Positions 50,166-63,800 of a stretch of 64,000 nucleotides of DNA are shown one piece after another. Positions within the stretch are counted from its first letter, which is position 1, and every line of letters starts with the position of its first letter. The position numbers and the translations under genes are program-made. A model generated the notes under the pieces. It searched no databases and was not told where the DNA came from. It worked only from the letters and a program-made list of their open reading frames with translations. Source of the stretch: Malurus cyaneus samueli (Eukaryota; Chordata; Aves; Passeriformes; Maluridae); the NCBI GenBank assembly GCA_009741485.1, contig CM019238.1, positions 10,432,701 to 10,496,700 on the forward strand. The letters run 5' to 3'.

Positions 50166-52721
50166 GTAACTATTGCTGCCTTACTACTATTGTGCTGAAA
50201 CTGTACAAAATTTCCACTGTTTTCAGTCTGAGGCTTAGAGGTGGTTTTCTCTGTGACATCAGTGGTTTGTGACTGGTCTGGAGGGTATTCTCCCAGTGTG
50301 ACGATTTTGCAGGTAAAACACTCAACATGGTCCTGGTCCAACAGAAATGAGTATCAGTGAGGATGTTCTGTGGGAGAAATCACAGGACTTCTCTATCAGC
50401 AGTACCACATTCCCAAACCACAGTGCCTCTGTGTGAGTTGGTACCTGGGTGTGGTGTTTCCCTGCCTGAGACTGGAGTGGAAACAAAGTGAGGCACCTGC
50501 AATGGAGCCAGAGTGGTATCAGCACTGCCAGCTTCAGCTGTGGTGGCAAACGAATTTTTATGGTGATTTCACCAAGACTTGTACATTTTTACAAAAGTCT
50601 GCTTTAAGTGTTAACATCTTTAATATGAAGTGTTTCAAGAAGTTGCAAAAAGAAATAATTAGGAAATTAATGGTACAGTTCTTCTATGTAAAACCACAAT
50701 AGCACAAACATTGTTTTTGCTAAACCGTTGATCTTTGTACTAGTAAAGGTGTCATCCTTCTTGTTACAGACTTGTAGTATATAAAAATATAATGCATATA
50801 AAAAATGTATCTTCCATCTCTTTGCTCCCATACTTTTAAAAATAGAGACTATACAACTGCTAACACATGATAGGGAATTTCAATACCCTGAAATACTCTT
50901 ACTTTGTGTGTTCTGGGAATTGTATTCCTTCTAAATTAGGATTGAATAGGACTGGATCGTATTCTTTGCCCAGTGTTCAGATATAGTTACTCCAAGTAGG
51001 TGGTTGATGTACCTTTCAATAGAAATAAAATATCGAGCTCAAATCAGAAAGGATTTAATGGCGTTTCCTCGGTCAGATTTGTGTCCTGAGTGAGTCTCAG
51101 CACAGTAGAAAGGATATGGATTCTGATCATTCTCTATCACCATTGCTAACTCAAGTTCACATGCAAGACAAGATTGTGCTTCACTCACAGCTGTACTTTG
51201 GAAACAGACATGAGATGATCACTCTGTTACCTGCACTAGTGTTGCACAGATTCCAAATCAGAAATCTGACCTTACTGTAACTTAATTTGGCCTCCTAGGG
51301 ACAGGAATAATTCTTCAGTGCTCCATTTTTAAGTGCCAGGCCCAGAAACTCTCAGTCCTGTCTTTTTATTTCTCTATCATTGTCCTTTAATTTAGAATCT
51401 GACATGGATTTGGAATGCATATAGAGTCCCATGAAAAATTTATGTTCGTGTCATGCTGATCTCTTGCTGTGGTGCAATATATTTGCATGTTGACGTATTT
51501 TCTTGTTTGGTTGTTTTCTTAAGAGAAAGCTTTGTTCTATTTTGTTTTCTGTGTTTCTGACACTGCTGTTGCAGACAAGCAGAAAATGGGGCATAGGTGT
51601 GGGCATGTCACCAGTCTCTGAAGTTTCTGAGCCTGATGTGAGGCTGATGCAGTCTGAGAGCTTAACCCAGGCTGCCAACTTGAGAGGGGGAGTAGAGGGG
51701 CATTGAAGATACGGAATTAACCAGAGCCTCCAGAAGTGCCAGGAGTACCAAGTGCTTTTAGAAACCTGAGAAAATCATTATTTTGTTGCAGGCAGAACAG
51801 GCTTGATGTTAAAGACATTTGAAGACAGTAAACATATAAATATTAAGGTACCATTTTCAAGAGACAGTGATTAGGTTGGGCCTGTGCTTTTAGTTCAGAG
51901 CATTCCAAGAACTACTCAATCATGAGTGCTTTTCACATGGAGGGCGCCTGCAAGGATCCGGAAAGGGAGAGCCTCTTCTTGCACTATATCACACCGTATC
52001 CAGAAGGTCTCAAATGCTGTTCCAGTAGGACTGTAATTTGTAGTGATGAACCCAAATCTGCCAAACAACAGCTAAAGATTGTGTGGGTGAAGTCTGTGGG
52101 AGTTGCAGACCACCAGTACCATGTCCTGCATCAGAGGATGCTTGTGAGGGTGATGTTGCAAAGTGCCTGAAGATGGGAAAAGGCTGAATGTAAGCTCATC
52201 AAATGCTGGAGAAGCCAGTGATGAGAAATAAGGCTGTAAGAAAACCAGGCTTCTGAACTCTTGCTCCAAAACTGCAGTTCTTCCTGTTTTCTTCTGTTGT
52301 CAAATGGTTCTGGCCTGGGACTATGTGTGAAGTTTGCCTTCAGGCTAACTCTTAACAGATGTTGCTCTTACTTCCTTCAAACAGAGATGTATGTTAATGG
52401 TCCATCCTAAAGCAGAGGTCTTGGCAGTTGTTATGAAAAAAGAAGAAGATATTTTACCATTGCTTCAGGGCACTATGTATTAAACACAGCCCATCTGATA
52501 CAGTAGGAAAAAGTGAACCTTAAAAACATTTCTGTTTTATTTCAGTCTTCAAATGAATTTCAATTTCAGATCTCTGTGCTTTCTGAAATTATATTTGAAT
52601 TTTAATTGCAAAATATATTAAGGTGGTTGTTTCCTTATGTATAATACTGAAAATCTGATCGGGTAACACTGTCTTATGTTGTACATGACAGGTAATTTTG
52701 GCACTGGATTTTTTTCTACAG
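50166..52721 (+). other. IL1RAPL2: IL1RAPL2 intron inside the Ig2 coding region
   Basis: This complete 2,556-bp phase-0 intron begins GTAACT and ends TTTTTTTCTACAG. It separates WYK from ECKPK in Ig2. It is by far the shortest intron seen here. Read without splicing, the frame continues for ten mostly hydrophobic residues and stops at 50196-50198. No repeat family or RNA gene was recognised inside it. Confidence 0.94.
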
Positions 52722-52875
52722 GAATGTAAGCCAAAAATGTGGAGAAGTGTCGTAATTCAGAAGGGAAATACTCTCTTAATTCAAGAGGTCCAAGAAGAAG
52801 ATGGAGGAAATTATACGTGTGAACTGAAGTTTGAAGGCAAGCTTATACGAAGGACAGTTGAATTGAAGGTTACTG
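52722..52875 (+). CDS. IL1RAPL2: IL1RAPL2 coding exon for the second half of Ig2 (probably exon 5)
   Basis: This 154-bp exon has 51 whole codons beginning ECKPKMWRSV and ending RRTVELKVT, plus the first G of a split codon (Ala in the human protein). It corresponds to about human residues 182-232. It completes Ig2. The Cys in ECKP pairs, by family knowledge, with the Cys of GLCYNS, and the Cys in GNYTCELK closes the core Ig disulfide with ISC of the previous exon. Asn-Tyr-Thr in GNYTC is an N-glycosylation sequon. The acceptor is GGATTTTTTTCTACAG, with the pyrimidine tract directly against the AG, and the donor is G|GTAAGA. Phase is 0 in and 1 out. The next expected residues (start of the Ig2-Ig3 linker, LLTDKPPK-like) are not found downstream in the window. 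Confidence 0.96.
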
Positions 52876-53730
52876 GTAAGAATCTTTGTTCTCTGTCAAT
52901 AGAAAAAAAAAAATTAAGCTCTGAAATAATAAGAAAAAAGTGGTTTTCACATGTTGGCATATCTGTTTGATAGAAGTAAGTCCAAAGCAAATCCCAGTAG
53001 CTGAGCAATCCCAGACTTAGGGTAATGCATTTCAAGATCTTCTAAAATTCCACAGAAGAGTATTTCTACCTTTTACTCTGTACAAAACCTAGAAATGCTT
53101 GGTATTTTTAAGCTTTCGTTTAATTTATGATGATCAGCTTCTCTAGTCTAGGGCTTGTCTTTAGTGCAGAGTATGGCACGACCCATTCCAAGAATGAAGT
53201 TAGTAATACTGGACTGTCAAAACAAAGTAACCTGCTTGTCAGGAGGTCATGCACTCTGTGGTTCTGACTCTGGGTAGTATCTACTAGACAAAAGTATTTT
53301 TCTATTTTTGCCAGGTACCAAAAATGAATGGTTATAAAAACTATTGTCTACCCATACATTCCTGCTCCCTTTTCATCCTACTGCACAGTATGACATCTAT
53401 AATTTTTATTTTTCTTTCTGTGTCTATGGAACTTTGCAAGTAACAGAAAACAGCTGAGGTTTTCTTCAACCTTTCACAGAAAAACCATATAAACAAATGG
53501 TTAGGTATTTTCCCCACATTCTGATTAAAACAGGGTCCTACTCAAAGAAGTGATAGGTAGAAATCCTCTTTCTTATATCAAACTGAATCATTCCAAATGA
53601 TTGTAATATGCTCTAGAAAAAAAATTCTTCCCTTTATTTTGAGTGGAATCCATTTTTTTATTCTTATCATTATTCCTGATTTTTGGTGAGTTACTTTCCC
53701 TGTGTGCCCTATGTGACCCTTTATTGTCCA

Positions 53731-53766
53731 TTTTTGACCATGGGAAGATTTTTGACCATGGTCAGA
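53731..53766. repeat. 18-bp tandem duplication
   Basis: TTTTTGACCATGGGAAGA (53731-53748) is followed by TTTTTGACCATGGTCAGA (53749-53766), with two mismatches. Confidence 0.93.
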
Positions 53767-56700
53767 TCTCTAAAGTATAAATTTGACCTACCTGACCCTA
53801 GACCTGTCAAATGAAGATATAGTACCTGCCTTGTGGATAGTCACTACCCTAACTAGCATGCTGGTCTTCAACCAGAATGTGAACTACGTTTGACAAAGTG
53901 AAAATGAGATGCATTCAATTCAATTCCCCACGATGGATATTCTGTGCTCTCCCTCTCATTGTGACCTTGCTAGAAGTTATGTGTTCTCTTCATTATTTAA
54001 ACACTGTGGTACATTTATACTTCACAATTTGAGGAATTTGTTCTAAACTAAATAGCGTATTTGTTACAGTTATTTCTCTTACTAAAAATTTTATTATCAG
54101 AGTTATTTAAAAGGTAAATATGAAATATGTAAGTGTTCTCCTTTTTGCAATACTCTTGAGAAGTAGAAGGCTTTTCCCCCTTGTAATTTGGTACGAAATT
54201 CATGTTGCATTAAATTTCATTTAGTTTTTAAAAGCACATATGATTGTAAGTACCTTTTCCAGATGGAAATGTTTGGGAGACATATCTGATGTTATGTGTT
54301 TGCTGGTTGAATTTCTCTAGATATCTGAAAGAGGCTAGTAAATTTTTGTAGATGACAACCTAAAAATGTGGATAAGAACTACAAATGAAATAGAACCATG
54401 TAAGCATGTTATCTCACGGAAGGGTTGAGCAAGTTTCTTTCTCCTATTTTTGTTTTGTTTCAGTGCATGAATTTTACATGCATGTAGGTTTAGCTCCTTG
54501 TTGAGGATTGGTCAAAGAAAAGTTGTACAAGAATCAGCAAAGGTTTGCTTGTTGTGTGTGGCTGTCCAAGATGGGTGGGGTTCCTGAGATTCAGGTCTGA
54601 AGCAGGTCAGATCATGGGTGGGGAACAGGCACATACTCAGGGGTTTGTTTGAATAAATGTGACACTTCACAGACTCATCCCAGCATGTCCAGGTCCTCCT
54701 TGTAGCAGAATTGGTGTTGCTCTGGGCCCTGTTTTTCATCTGTCTGAAAATGAGTTCAAATCAAAATGTTGTACAAGGAGAAGCTAGAGGGAAATCAGAG
54801 CTCCAGCTGCTGAACCTGCTGCTCTTCCAAAGCTCTGTTAGCAAATACTGCTGAAGGCTTACCAGCAGAGCTGGGGTAGAATTGTCTTTACCAGGCTGCA
54901 ACACAGATATGAAAAAAAGGGTCTTGCCTGCTGCTTTCTTCTGCAGGCACTTTGTAATTCTGTTTCTATTACTGGTACTTATTAACATGCCTCAATTGGC
55001 ATTTATTGGCAAGTGTCTGAGTTCCTCTAACATAAAGATTTTGAACAGAAAGACTCTGTTGGGCACTGCTAGCAGCCATGGTAACCTGAAATTGTTATTG
55101 AAGAGTTATTCTGAAAGTAAAGTGGGCAACTCCACATCTCCCTTGAGCAAGGAGAGCTGCACTCCATGGAGAGAGAGGAAGCTGGCTTATATTCTTTGTA
55201 GTCTTTCAGGCACTTGCTGAAGTACACAGTACTGATGTACAAAGTACACCAGTTAAGTGGATCAAGTTATTTATCTTTTGATTGCAAGACAAGGATCTTT
55301 TCTTCTTTGAAGTCACATCAAATCTGGTACATGAAGTTTTTGATTCTTTGTGAAGATTCTGGTAGTTATGTAAGTAGCAATATGAAATATCTGCTATTTG
55401 AAGGTAAATGCAGATTGGGCATCCAAACAGAAACTTGAGATCAGAATAAATACAGTGCTATCATAACAGAAGTTACATCAAAAGCTTTAGGAAAAATTCA
55501 AGGAGCAAAAGCACCATTTTAACTTGCTGTTGCTACAAATAATCAGAACAGTTAATGATACCCCAGACTAATGCAGCAGTTTTACTGAAGATGTGATCCC
55601 ACAAGCCAGCCTGAATCAAGTTAATAGCAGACAAGAGAGCAGTTGTGGGCTGAGTGAAGGATGATTGTCTGTTTGGTATTTATATTAGTGTGACCTAAGG
55701 ATTTATTTCAAGGGAGGGGACACAGTTGGGGATACAGCCCTGCTCTCATTTAGTTATCCAGCAAAGTCCAGTGATGTCATTAGAGCTGTTAAAAGGTTCT
55801 GCCTTAACTTCCTGTGCCAAAGTTAAGTTGCCTTAGTGGCTGTGGCAGGGAGCTGCAAGGACAGCCTGTGCTTTACTGTCTTGCCTTCTGGCCTTTTTAC
55901 ACCCAAGTGGAAGATCTCAGTGGCCCAGTTAGAGGTAGGTGGGGAGTTCCTCCTCCCTTTTTTTCTGTGCCTAAGTCATTGTATGAGCAACTGTGAGGTA
56001 ATTTGTAAAAAAGAAATCTCAGGAGTCATAGATGGAAACTGAAAGCCAGCAGTGTGTGATGCCTGGCCAGGGGAAGATGGAGGGCCCTGAGTGGTATTAG
56101 TAAGCAGGCAGAGCAGAAGGCAAACAGGTCAAGATGGCATTTGCAGGAAGGGACAGTGGGACATGGCTGCTGTGCAAGGCTGGCAGTGTCATCCTCCGGC
56201 TGCGGTGGGGAATGAACAGCTGAGTGTGATTCAAATTATAAAAGCCTTCAGTCTGTAGCTCTTTGAGGTTGTAAGGAAAAGGCTTGCATCCTAGAATATA
56301 TTTGAAAAATATTTTGACAGAAAGTATTTATAGGGACAAAATCCTGAGCTACAATACAGCACTAATGAGCAGTGCCTAAATCTTGGTGTTTGGGTGCATT
56401 TAACAATAATAGATTGTCAACAAAACAGCTTTTTTATCACTAGTTCTTCATGGATTCGTTATATTATGCAGACAGATGTGAAACGAGTCTTGTCAGCCTT
56501 TTTTGCTGAGGAAACATGACAGCAGTGTTATCTCTTAGCAAATAATATGTAACCCTTCATTCTATGTAAAAAAAAATGAATATATAGATACAATTTCACT
56601 TTGCTTCTTGGTAGCTTTGGTGTGACAAGCAAGATTAGAAATTGTGATCTAGGGTTCTAAAGAATAAAAAAGTAACAGAAACTCAATTTTTAATTAGATA

Positions 56701-57831
56701 ATAGAGTGCACCCATTTAGAAAAAAAATATGCACTAATATAAAGTTACAGATAATCTACAATATTAGAATTCGTTAGTTTTTAATAAAGTTACAGCTATT
56801 CAGGAATATCAGCAATTAAAACCATATTTATGAGTGTTGTTAAATGCTAGTGTTTACTGAAGTCCAGTTAACTATTCAGATTAAAAAACAAACCCAAACA
56901 TAGAAAGTAATTTTGGTTTTGAAAGGTAATTTATGCAACTTCCTGTTTTCTCCATCCTTACCAACAAGTTCTTGTCTCTGTCTTGATGCAGAGCAATGTC
57001 TCAATAGCTTTGAGAGCAAAAAGGTGCAATTGTGAAAAACACCTGCTTTGTTTATCTGCTTATTCATCACTCTTTTTGTTTTGAAATACTGGTCTATAAG
57101 GACACAGGCCGAGAAGAAAATGCAAGGAGATAAATGTTGGCGATTTAGGAAAGCATGATGCCCCTGAGAAAGGAGAAAGACGTGCTCTCACTGCCTGGCT
57201 TAGGTGTCCCCTGTTTTGCAGGGATGTGTTTTTTCTAGGGACAACTGTGCTAGTGGGAGAGCTTGCCTTGTTCTTTCTGCTGCCTGTGAAAGGAGGTGAT
57301 TTGTGAACTTGTAGTGATGAATTATTTTCCAGTATGACAGCAGGTGGCCATCTGACCAACTTCATAAACTGCTGGTGGTAGACTGGAATGACATGCAGGA
57401 ATTACTGGATCATTCTGTCCAGGAGCTCTGTTCTCCAACTTTCCTTCAACCTCTACTCTTGGCATATTCTTCACAGGCTGCTAAAATGCCTGGCTGTTCC
57501 TAAAAGTCATTTATGCAGCAATATTTGTTTTGACCATCGTAAATGACAAATTATTCCACATGGCTACTTGAGTTGAATGATTCCGCCTGAATTCGCTCTT
57601 TGATCATAGTTTTTCAATTAAATTCTTTCAAGTCTCATTACATCGCTCACTTTTCAAATTACAACTGCTGCTGTGGCTAGATTTTGTTTGTGGGTTTGGG
57701 ACCCCTTTATTAGCAAAAGTTGTTGATGGTGATTAGCTGTTGTTAAACCAAGGGGGTGAATTGAATTTAGAAGGGAAAATAATAGTTGTACTTCCCAGCA
57801 GCTCTAGGGCAATACAGAAAGAAGCTACCAC

Positions 57832-57845
57832 AAAAAAAAAAAAAA
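57832..57845. repeat. Poly-A tract (14 bases)
   Basis: A run of 14 A lies between CTACCAC and GTGGAG. No upstream retrocopy was recognised. Confidence 0.9.
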
Positions 57846-60800
57846 GTGGAGATTATGAGCTAAAAGTGTGTCCAGCATTTGGTAGTGGTTGCCTGCACAT
57901 TTTTAATCCTCTGTAAACTGGATATGCTCTTTTACTTTATTAGAAGTGAAGGCTAGGGACACATTGGCAGTAATCACTGGGTGCTGATCAGAACAAATTT
58001 ACACCTGCTGTAGTCTGTAAGTGCACTCTAAGCATTATCAGTTTATGGTAGATTAAGTATTGTCACCAAAATCATACAAATGACATGTTGACTGACAACA
58101 TTTCTGGCTGCTGACAGTTTCCAGAAAAACCACAGCAAAAAGTGTTAAGATAAATTAAAAGCTCATTTAAACTGAGCTGAAAACATAAGAAATTCCTTCT
58201 AAGTGTTTTGGAATTGAGACCCTTCTAAGGGATTTACTTTTATCGTGTAAAATATAAAAGTTGATATTTGCTTAAAAATCTGAAAACATGTAATTGTGAT
58301 TCCCTCCCACCAGCATCGTGTTTTGGCATAAACAGTTTAGTAATCTGCAAGGAATTTATGAAGTGGTTCAGTGTTGCTTAAGTAGTTAGTTACCCAAAAA
58401 TCCAGTTTAGCTCTGAACAGGTCACTGAGCTCTGCATATCATTTTTAGATGTAAATAAAAGCAGGGCCATCATAAGACTCAGGTTAAAAAGGCAGGTGGC
58501 TGAGGAGCAGAAGCAGAACTGAACATCCCCAGCAGTTTTATGCAGTGACAGGTTCCTGTGCTCAGGACATGCCTGAGCTCTGGTCTGCAGGGATTCCTCA
58601 GTCAGCTCTGAAGGAGCTTTTCCAGCAGAGCCAGGTCACATGTTTGCATGGCTTTTGGTACCCAAATCAACTCTGACATCTCTGCTTGGCATTGCGCTCT
58701 GCAGAGAAGACAGAGCCTCCGGGTCCTGGTGGAGGCTGGACATGCTCTCACTCTCCTATTGTTGCTTCATTTTCTGAGTTCCAGAGCTTTTTCTTTGGAG
58801 ACAGGATGAAAGAGTTGTTGCTACCCCCATTTTATTATCAAATGCAGCAGTAACATGTCAATTAGAGCATTGTGTGAAAATAGCATTAATTTCAATTTAT
58901 GTAATTTTAACATCAAAGATCATATTGCAAATCTGTGTGTTTCTGATTTTGTTATGTCAAATTACTTCTTTGTTGTGAGCTGATATATTTTAATTTGACT
59001 TTTGGCTATACAATTTTTAATAACACATATAACTACTAATGTATATTACTGAAATTTTTCAGCATTTCTGAAATGTGTTGATAATGCCTATTAAATTCTT
59101 TTTAATTGATGTTTTGCAGGACATTTCTTGTGAAATGCCAAAATTTTCACCAAATGCAGTCTCTAGTCCTGTCAGCACTCAATAATTCACCTAATCCCTG
59201 AGATCTGGGAGTTGCTTAAGTGCAGGGGTATTCTATTGCTGATTTTGGCCAGCAGCTCTGGTAAGAGCTGTTAGCTCCCCCCTCTCTTATTTGTTTGTAT
59301 TTTCAAGCATGGGTCAGAGAGCCTGTTGTCTCAAATAAAGCAGAAAGCATTTCAAGGAAAGCCTAAAGCAGCCTGTGAATTTTCCTGATGAAACAGCCTG
59401 AAAAGCACTCCAAGGTACAACATGGTGACGTGTGGATGGTGGGAGTTGGTCTGGCCTTCAGGGTTTGCTCCTCCTCAATCCTTACATGGCCGGTGCTGGG
59501 GGGCATGGGAAGTGTTTGCTGTACTTGGAGCTGTCTCCAGTTTCCTGGAAACAGATGCTCCTTCTCACGAGCTCTATTTTTTTAGCTCCACATCTCCAAA
59601 GGAAAAATTTCCCCTGCTCACCAGAATTCTAAAGTGGTGTTGAAGCTGTCAGCAGCTGTAGGACCCAGGGGTATGGTTTTTATTCTTCCCCTCCTCTCCT
59701 GGCTTGGCAGCTTTAGCCTTTCGTGCCCTGCTGTGAACAACATTCAGCTCACTCCCAGTGCTTGGCAATCCCCTCCAGTTCTGATATATGGCCTGGAGTG
59801 CCTGTTCCCCCTTGTATCCCATGCAAGTGTTCTGACTACAGCTCCCTTTTGGCAGGAAATGTGGTATTTCCAGCCGAAAGCCCAACTCCTGCTCCCTCTG
59901 ACATCATGGGGACCTGCTGGAATACAGTCAGAAACACTGGAATATTAGCACTTTCTAATTTAGAACTCAATTTTGTTCTTAACAAGAGATTTTATCCGTA
60001 AGTTGTAGCTCCCTCCCACACTTCTTTCCTCCTGGAAAACACCTTTTAACATTTTTTCATAGCGAAACTTTTACCAATATTTGAGTCCAAAAGAGAATAA
60101 ACGAAAAAAAATCTGGAGAAACATATTTTTCAGGGCAATATATTTACAAAACAAAAGTGAAGGAGAAAAGCAGCTTGCTTGTGACTACAGTTCTAATAAC
60201 TGTGAAAATTAGATACTTGTTAGTTTAGAAGTGAACAATCTTATAGTGAACAAGTTAAATCTGCAGAAGTTCTGTACATCTGGAGGGATACTGAAGACTG
60301 TGTGGGAACAGAAAATCCTTCCTGTTCACTTCTAATATTGACATGTTAAAATATATAGCATTTGCGTCATGTCTGAAGTGACATTTTCTTGCTCATATAA
60401 ATTACACATTTCCATTGCAAGACTTTGTCTCTTCTCTGTCTTTGCAATATCTTGACACAGTCAGGGAATCACTTTTTCATTAAATGCAGGGACAGCAAAA
60501 AGCCTGCTCAAATTAAGTTTTTACTGAGCGTCCCAAGCTTTAAAAGATCTGTGGTAGGAGATACTGTTCTTAGCATTTCCTCTGCCGCACTTTCTTATAA
60601 ATGATGTATTGCATGTTCTAGTATTTTTATTTTCTAAAGGAAACCTTCCTTTTCTGTGACAGAAAGCAAGCCAGAAATGGGTTAAGTGCTGACAAATACA
60701 GTACTTAAAGACCAGGAAGTTAATTTCACAGCTGTGTTCTCAAACCATTGCCAAAATAACTATCTATTTAAAGCTACATATAGGAAGTGCCAACAATTAG

Positions 60801-63800
60801 AGTTTTATTTTGATATATTTTATGTGATTTGTATTCATTTTTACCAAGGTCTTTGTTTTGTAAATATGAGCTTTCTGCAACACATTGAAGTATTTATCTT
60901 AAAACTTTAATTTCCATTCTGATTTGTTAGATGTCTGGCCAGCAGTATCTTACTAACTGCTGTAGACAGCTAAGCATGTTTCTGTGGTCCAAGCAGACTT
61001 AATAGCCCCTAATTCCTGTAGTGACTTTAGTTTTTCTAGCTACCTCAGGCAAAGCCCAGTAAGATCGGGTGAGAGAAATGTGTCCATTTGCTTTTGACCC
61101 CATTTGGAAAACGGAGCAATTTCTCTCCTTTTTCAGACTATTTCTTGTTCAACCATGCAAAAACCCTGTCATAAATCTGCAGCAACTTCTGTGTCCGCAA
61201 AGAGTCAACAGGAAAATTCAATCCAGAGCACGATATCGGTACAATGAGAGTGCCCATTCACCTGGAAGAAGTGACACAGCCAGTCGTGTTCTGTCTTTTA
61301 ACATCTCCTTTTCACCTGACACCCAGCAAGGTGCTGATAAATTGGACTAACTCTGCTGGTTTCAAGAGTCTGTGAGCTGAGGGTCTGGGCAGTGTCTGAG
61401 GGATGCATGTGCCCATTTGTGGTTGCTGTGTGAACTGTGTCACTGTTGAAGTGACAATAAAATATATCCACGAAGATAAAAGCTCCTTCATTTGCAGTCC
61501 CTCAAATGATCCAGATGGATGGCTTTTCCATTCACCAGAGTGACCTGTTAATACAGGGCTCATGAAAAACGAGCTTGGAAGATAAACATTAAGTATTACC
61601 TCCATATCTCCTGGAGAAAGTGCAAGTTCTAAGGGCAGTGAGAAATGTAGCAATATGCTGCAGTCTATGAATTATATATAGTGTCAGTACTCTTGGCGCT
61701 TTACTTACAGCTCCACAGCCTGCCTTCCTGGCTCATGAACATGCAAAGTAATTAGAATGGCAAATAGCATTAGTTTTTATTGACCTATGTTGCCCCCTAG
61801 TTCTCTGTCATGTTCTTGAACATCATGGGTTTTTCCTTCCACCTTAAATCAGCAGTTTGCAGTTTGTAGCATTGATTATTTGGTATTGTCTAATTTATTG
61901 ATGCGGACAGCCAAGGCTTCCACACTTGTTACGGGTTGCTCATTTCTCCAATGATCTGTCATTGTGCACAGCAACTGTAGCTCGCTGAATCACTGACTAT
62001 ATACTGTAAATGTCAGATATGAGCTCCCACTTTAAAAATTGCCTTTCATTCCGGGAGCTGCTGAGCCACATTCTCTAAGAGTATTGTGCTTTTAGTTGTG
62101 GAGGTGACTTTGTATAAATGATAGGATTGTGAGGGTTTTGCCCACAACAGTGAGGTAAAGCACGACCACTGAAAGAAACTTATATGTTTTCATTTTCTAT
62201 GTTAGAAGAGGCTTCCTTCATCGTGAAAGTGTAGGCTGGATGCTCATTCCTCTTTATTAATAATAGATAGGCAGATAGATGCACAGACATGAAACAACAC
62301 TGCCCCTGAAACCATTTTGCTAATGGTAAAATAGATACACATGAGTGAGCAGATTGCCTTGCCCACTGAAAATGCAGCTTTTCCACCCAGAGAAACTGCA
62401 AATCTTGCCTAATGTTTTGTCTCATAGGAAAAGCCTGAGAACAGGATGCAATGACTGTCTCATTCCTTTGAAATGACTGGAGAAATTTTAATAGGTGAAC
62501 AGCTTTAACTTGGGCTGGAGCTCAGGGTTATGTTTTTGCAGCTCAATGTTGACGCTTTTCAGAGCTGGTTTGTGCTGCCTGGCACTTGTGCCTGTGAAGC
62601 TGAGATGAAAAGTTCTGCTGTGGAAGGAATAGAGCTCACTACTGAATTGTCAGCATTATTTCTTGTTGCAGTGATGTGATCCTCAAAGGTGCCTTATTCA
62701 AGTGCCTGTTTGGCCTGACCCTGTTTAGCTTATGAGATCTGACAGTAGTAGTATTGCTTCAGGCTCTGATGTTGCTCTTATGAAGTTCACCAGAAGACTG
62801 GAGCTAATAACTTTCCCATGTTTGCTCTGTGCCTTGCAATTTTCAAGTTGAAAGGACACACAGAAATATGCTGGGTGTGTTAAGTACCTTGTTGGTCTTT
62901 GGTATCATGGAGCAGCATGGAAAATACGTTCTTAATTTTTATCAGCACCAACCATGCTATTTTTTGTCTTTGATAGTATTGATTGACCTTTTGTAACCAA
63001 GAGAAAAATAAGCATTCAACTGAATTTGTATTTAGCTGTTTATGACACTAGTCTATTTCAGAGGGATAGGTAGCTACTCCGTTACATTAGACTTTCATGT
63101 ACTGACTTATTTACTGTGTGTGTTGAGTGGTTTTTGCAATGCAAGCATGTTTCAGTAAATAAAATCAATTTGCAGCCAATGGGAAGGCAACAGTAAGTGA
63201 TTTAACTTTTCATCTTTTTCTTCGGCTTGAAATGAAAAGCTCTCCAAGGTATTTTTTATGGCAAGCCCTGTGGGCTGAAGTACTCTGAGAAAGTGCAGGA
63301 AATATAAAGTGCAGAATTGCAAACCAAAATGATTTAACAGTAAAATTAATAAACAATATGGTTATAAATTTCTGAGGCAGCTTTGGGTTCTTATCCTCTG
63401 TTTTTTTTTTCTGGTATAGCCAGACCTAAAGGACTGTTTCTCCTCAGAAAGGGCAGTATGGTCTCCGTGGTCTCTAATTTTGTTTTATCTTGGCTGGTGC
63501 TGGCTCTCTCGTGTAGGTACCTGTCTGCCAGGAATTGCTCTGAAATAATTTCATAATCGATTGAGATTATAAAAAGGCTTTGATTGTATAGAAGGAGACT
63601 AGATCCAAGTACCAGATGGCTTTTCATCTTTATACAGTGCATATCACATTAGCAATCCAGTTGTGGATAGTCGAGTCGCCCATCCTGGGCCAGGAGTGGT
63701 TACAGTTTCTGGCAGGGAAGGAGCCAATTTGCCTTGAGCTGTGGATGCCCTTGGAGCTTCTCTACAATACACTAACATGCTGCTTTTTCTTCCTGAATGG

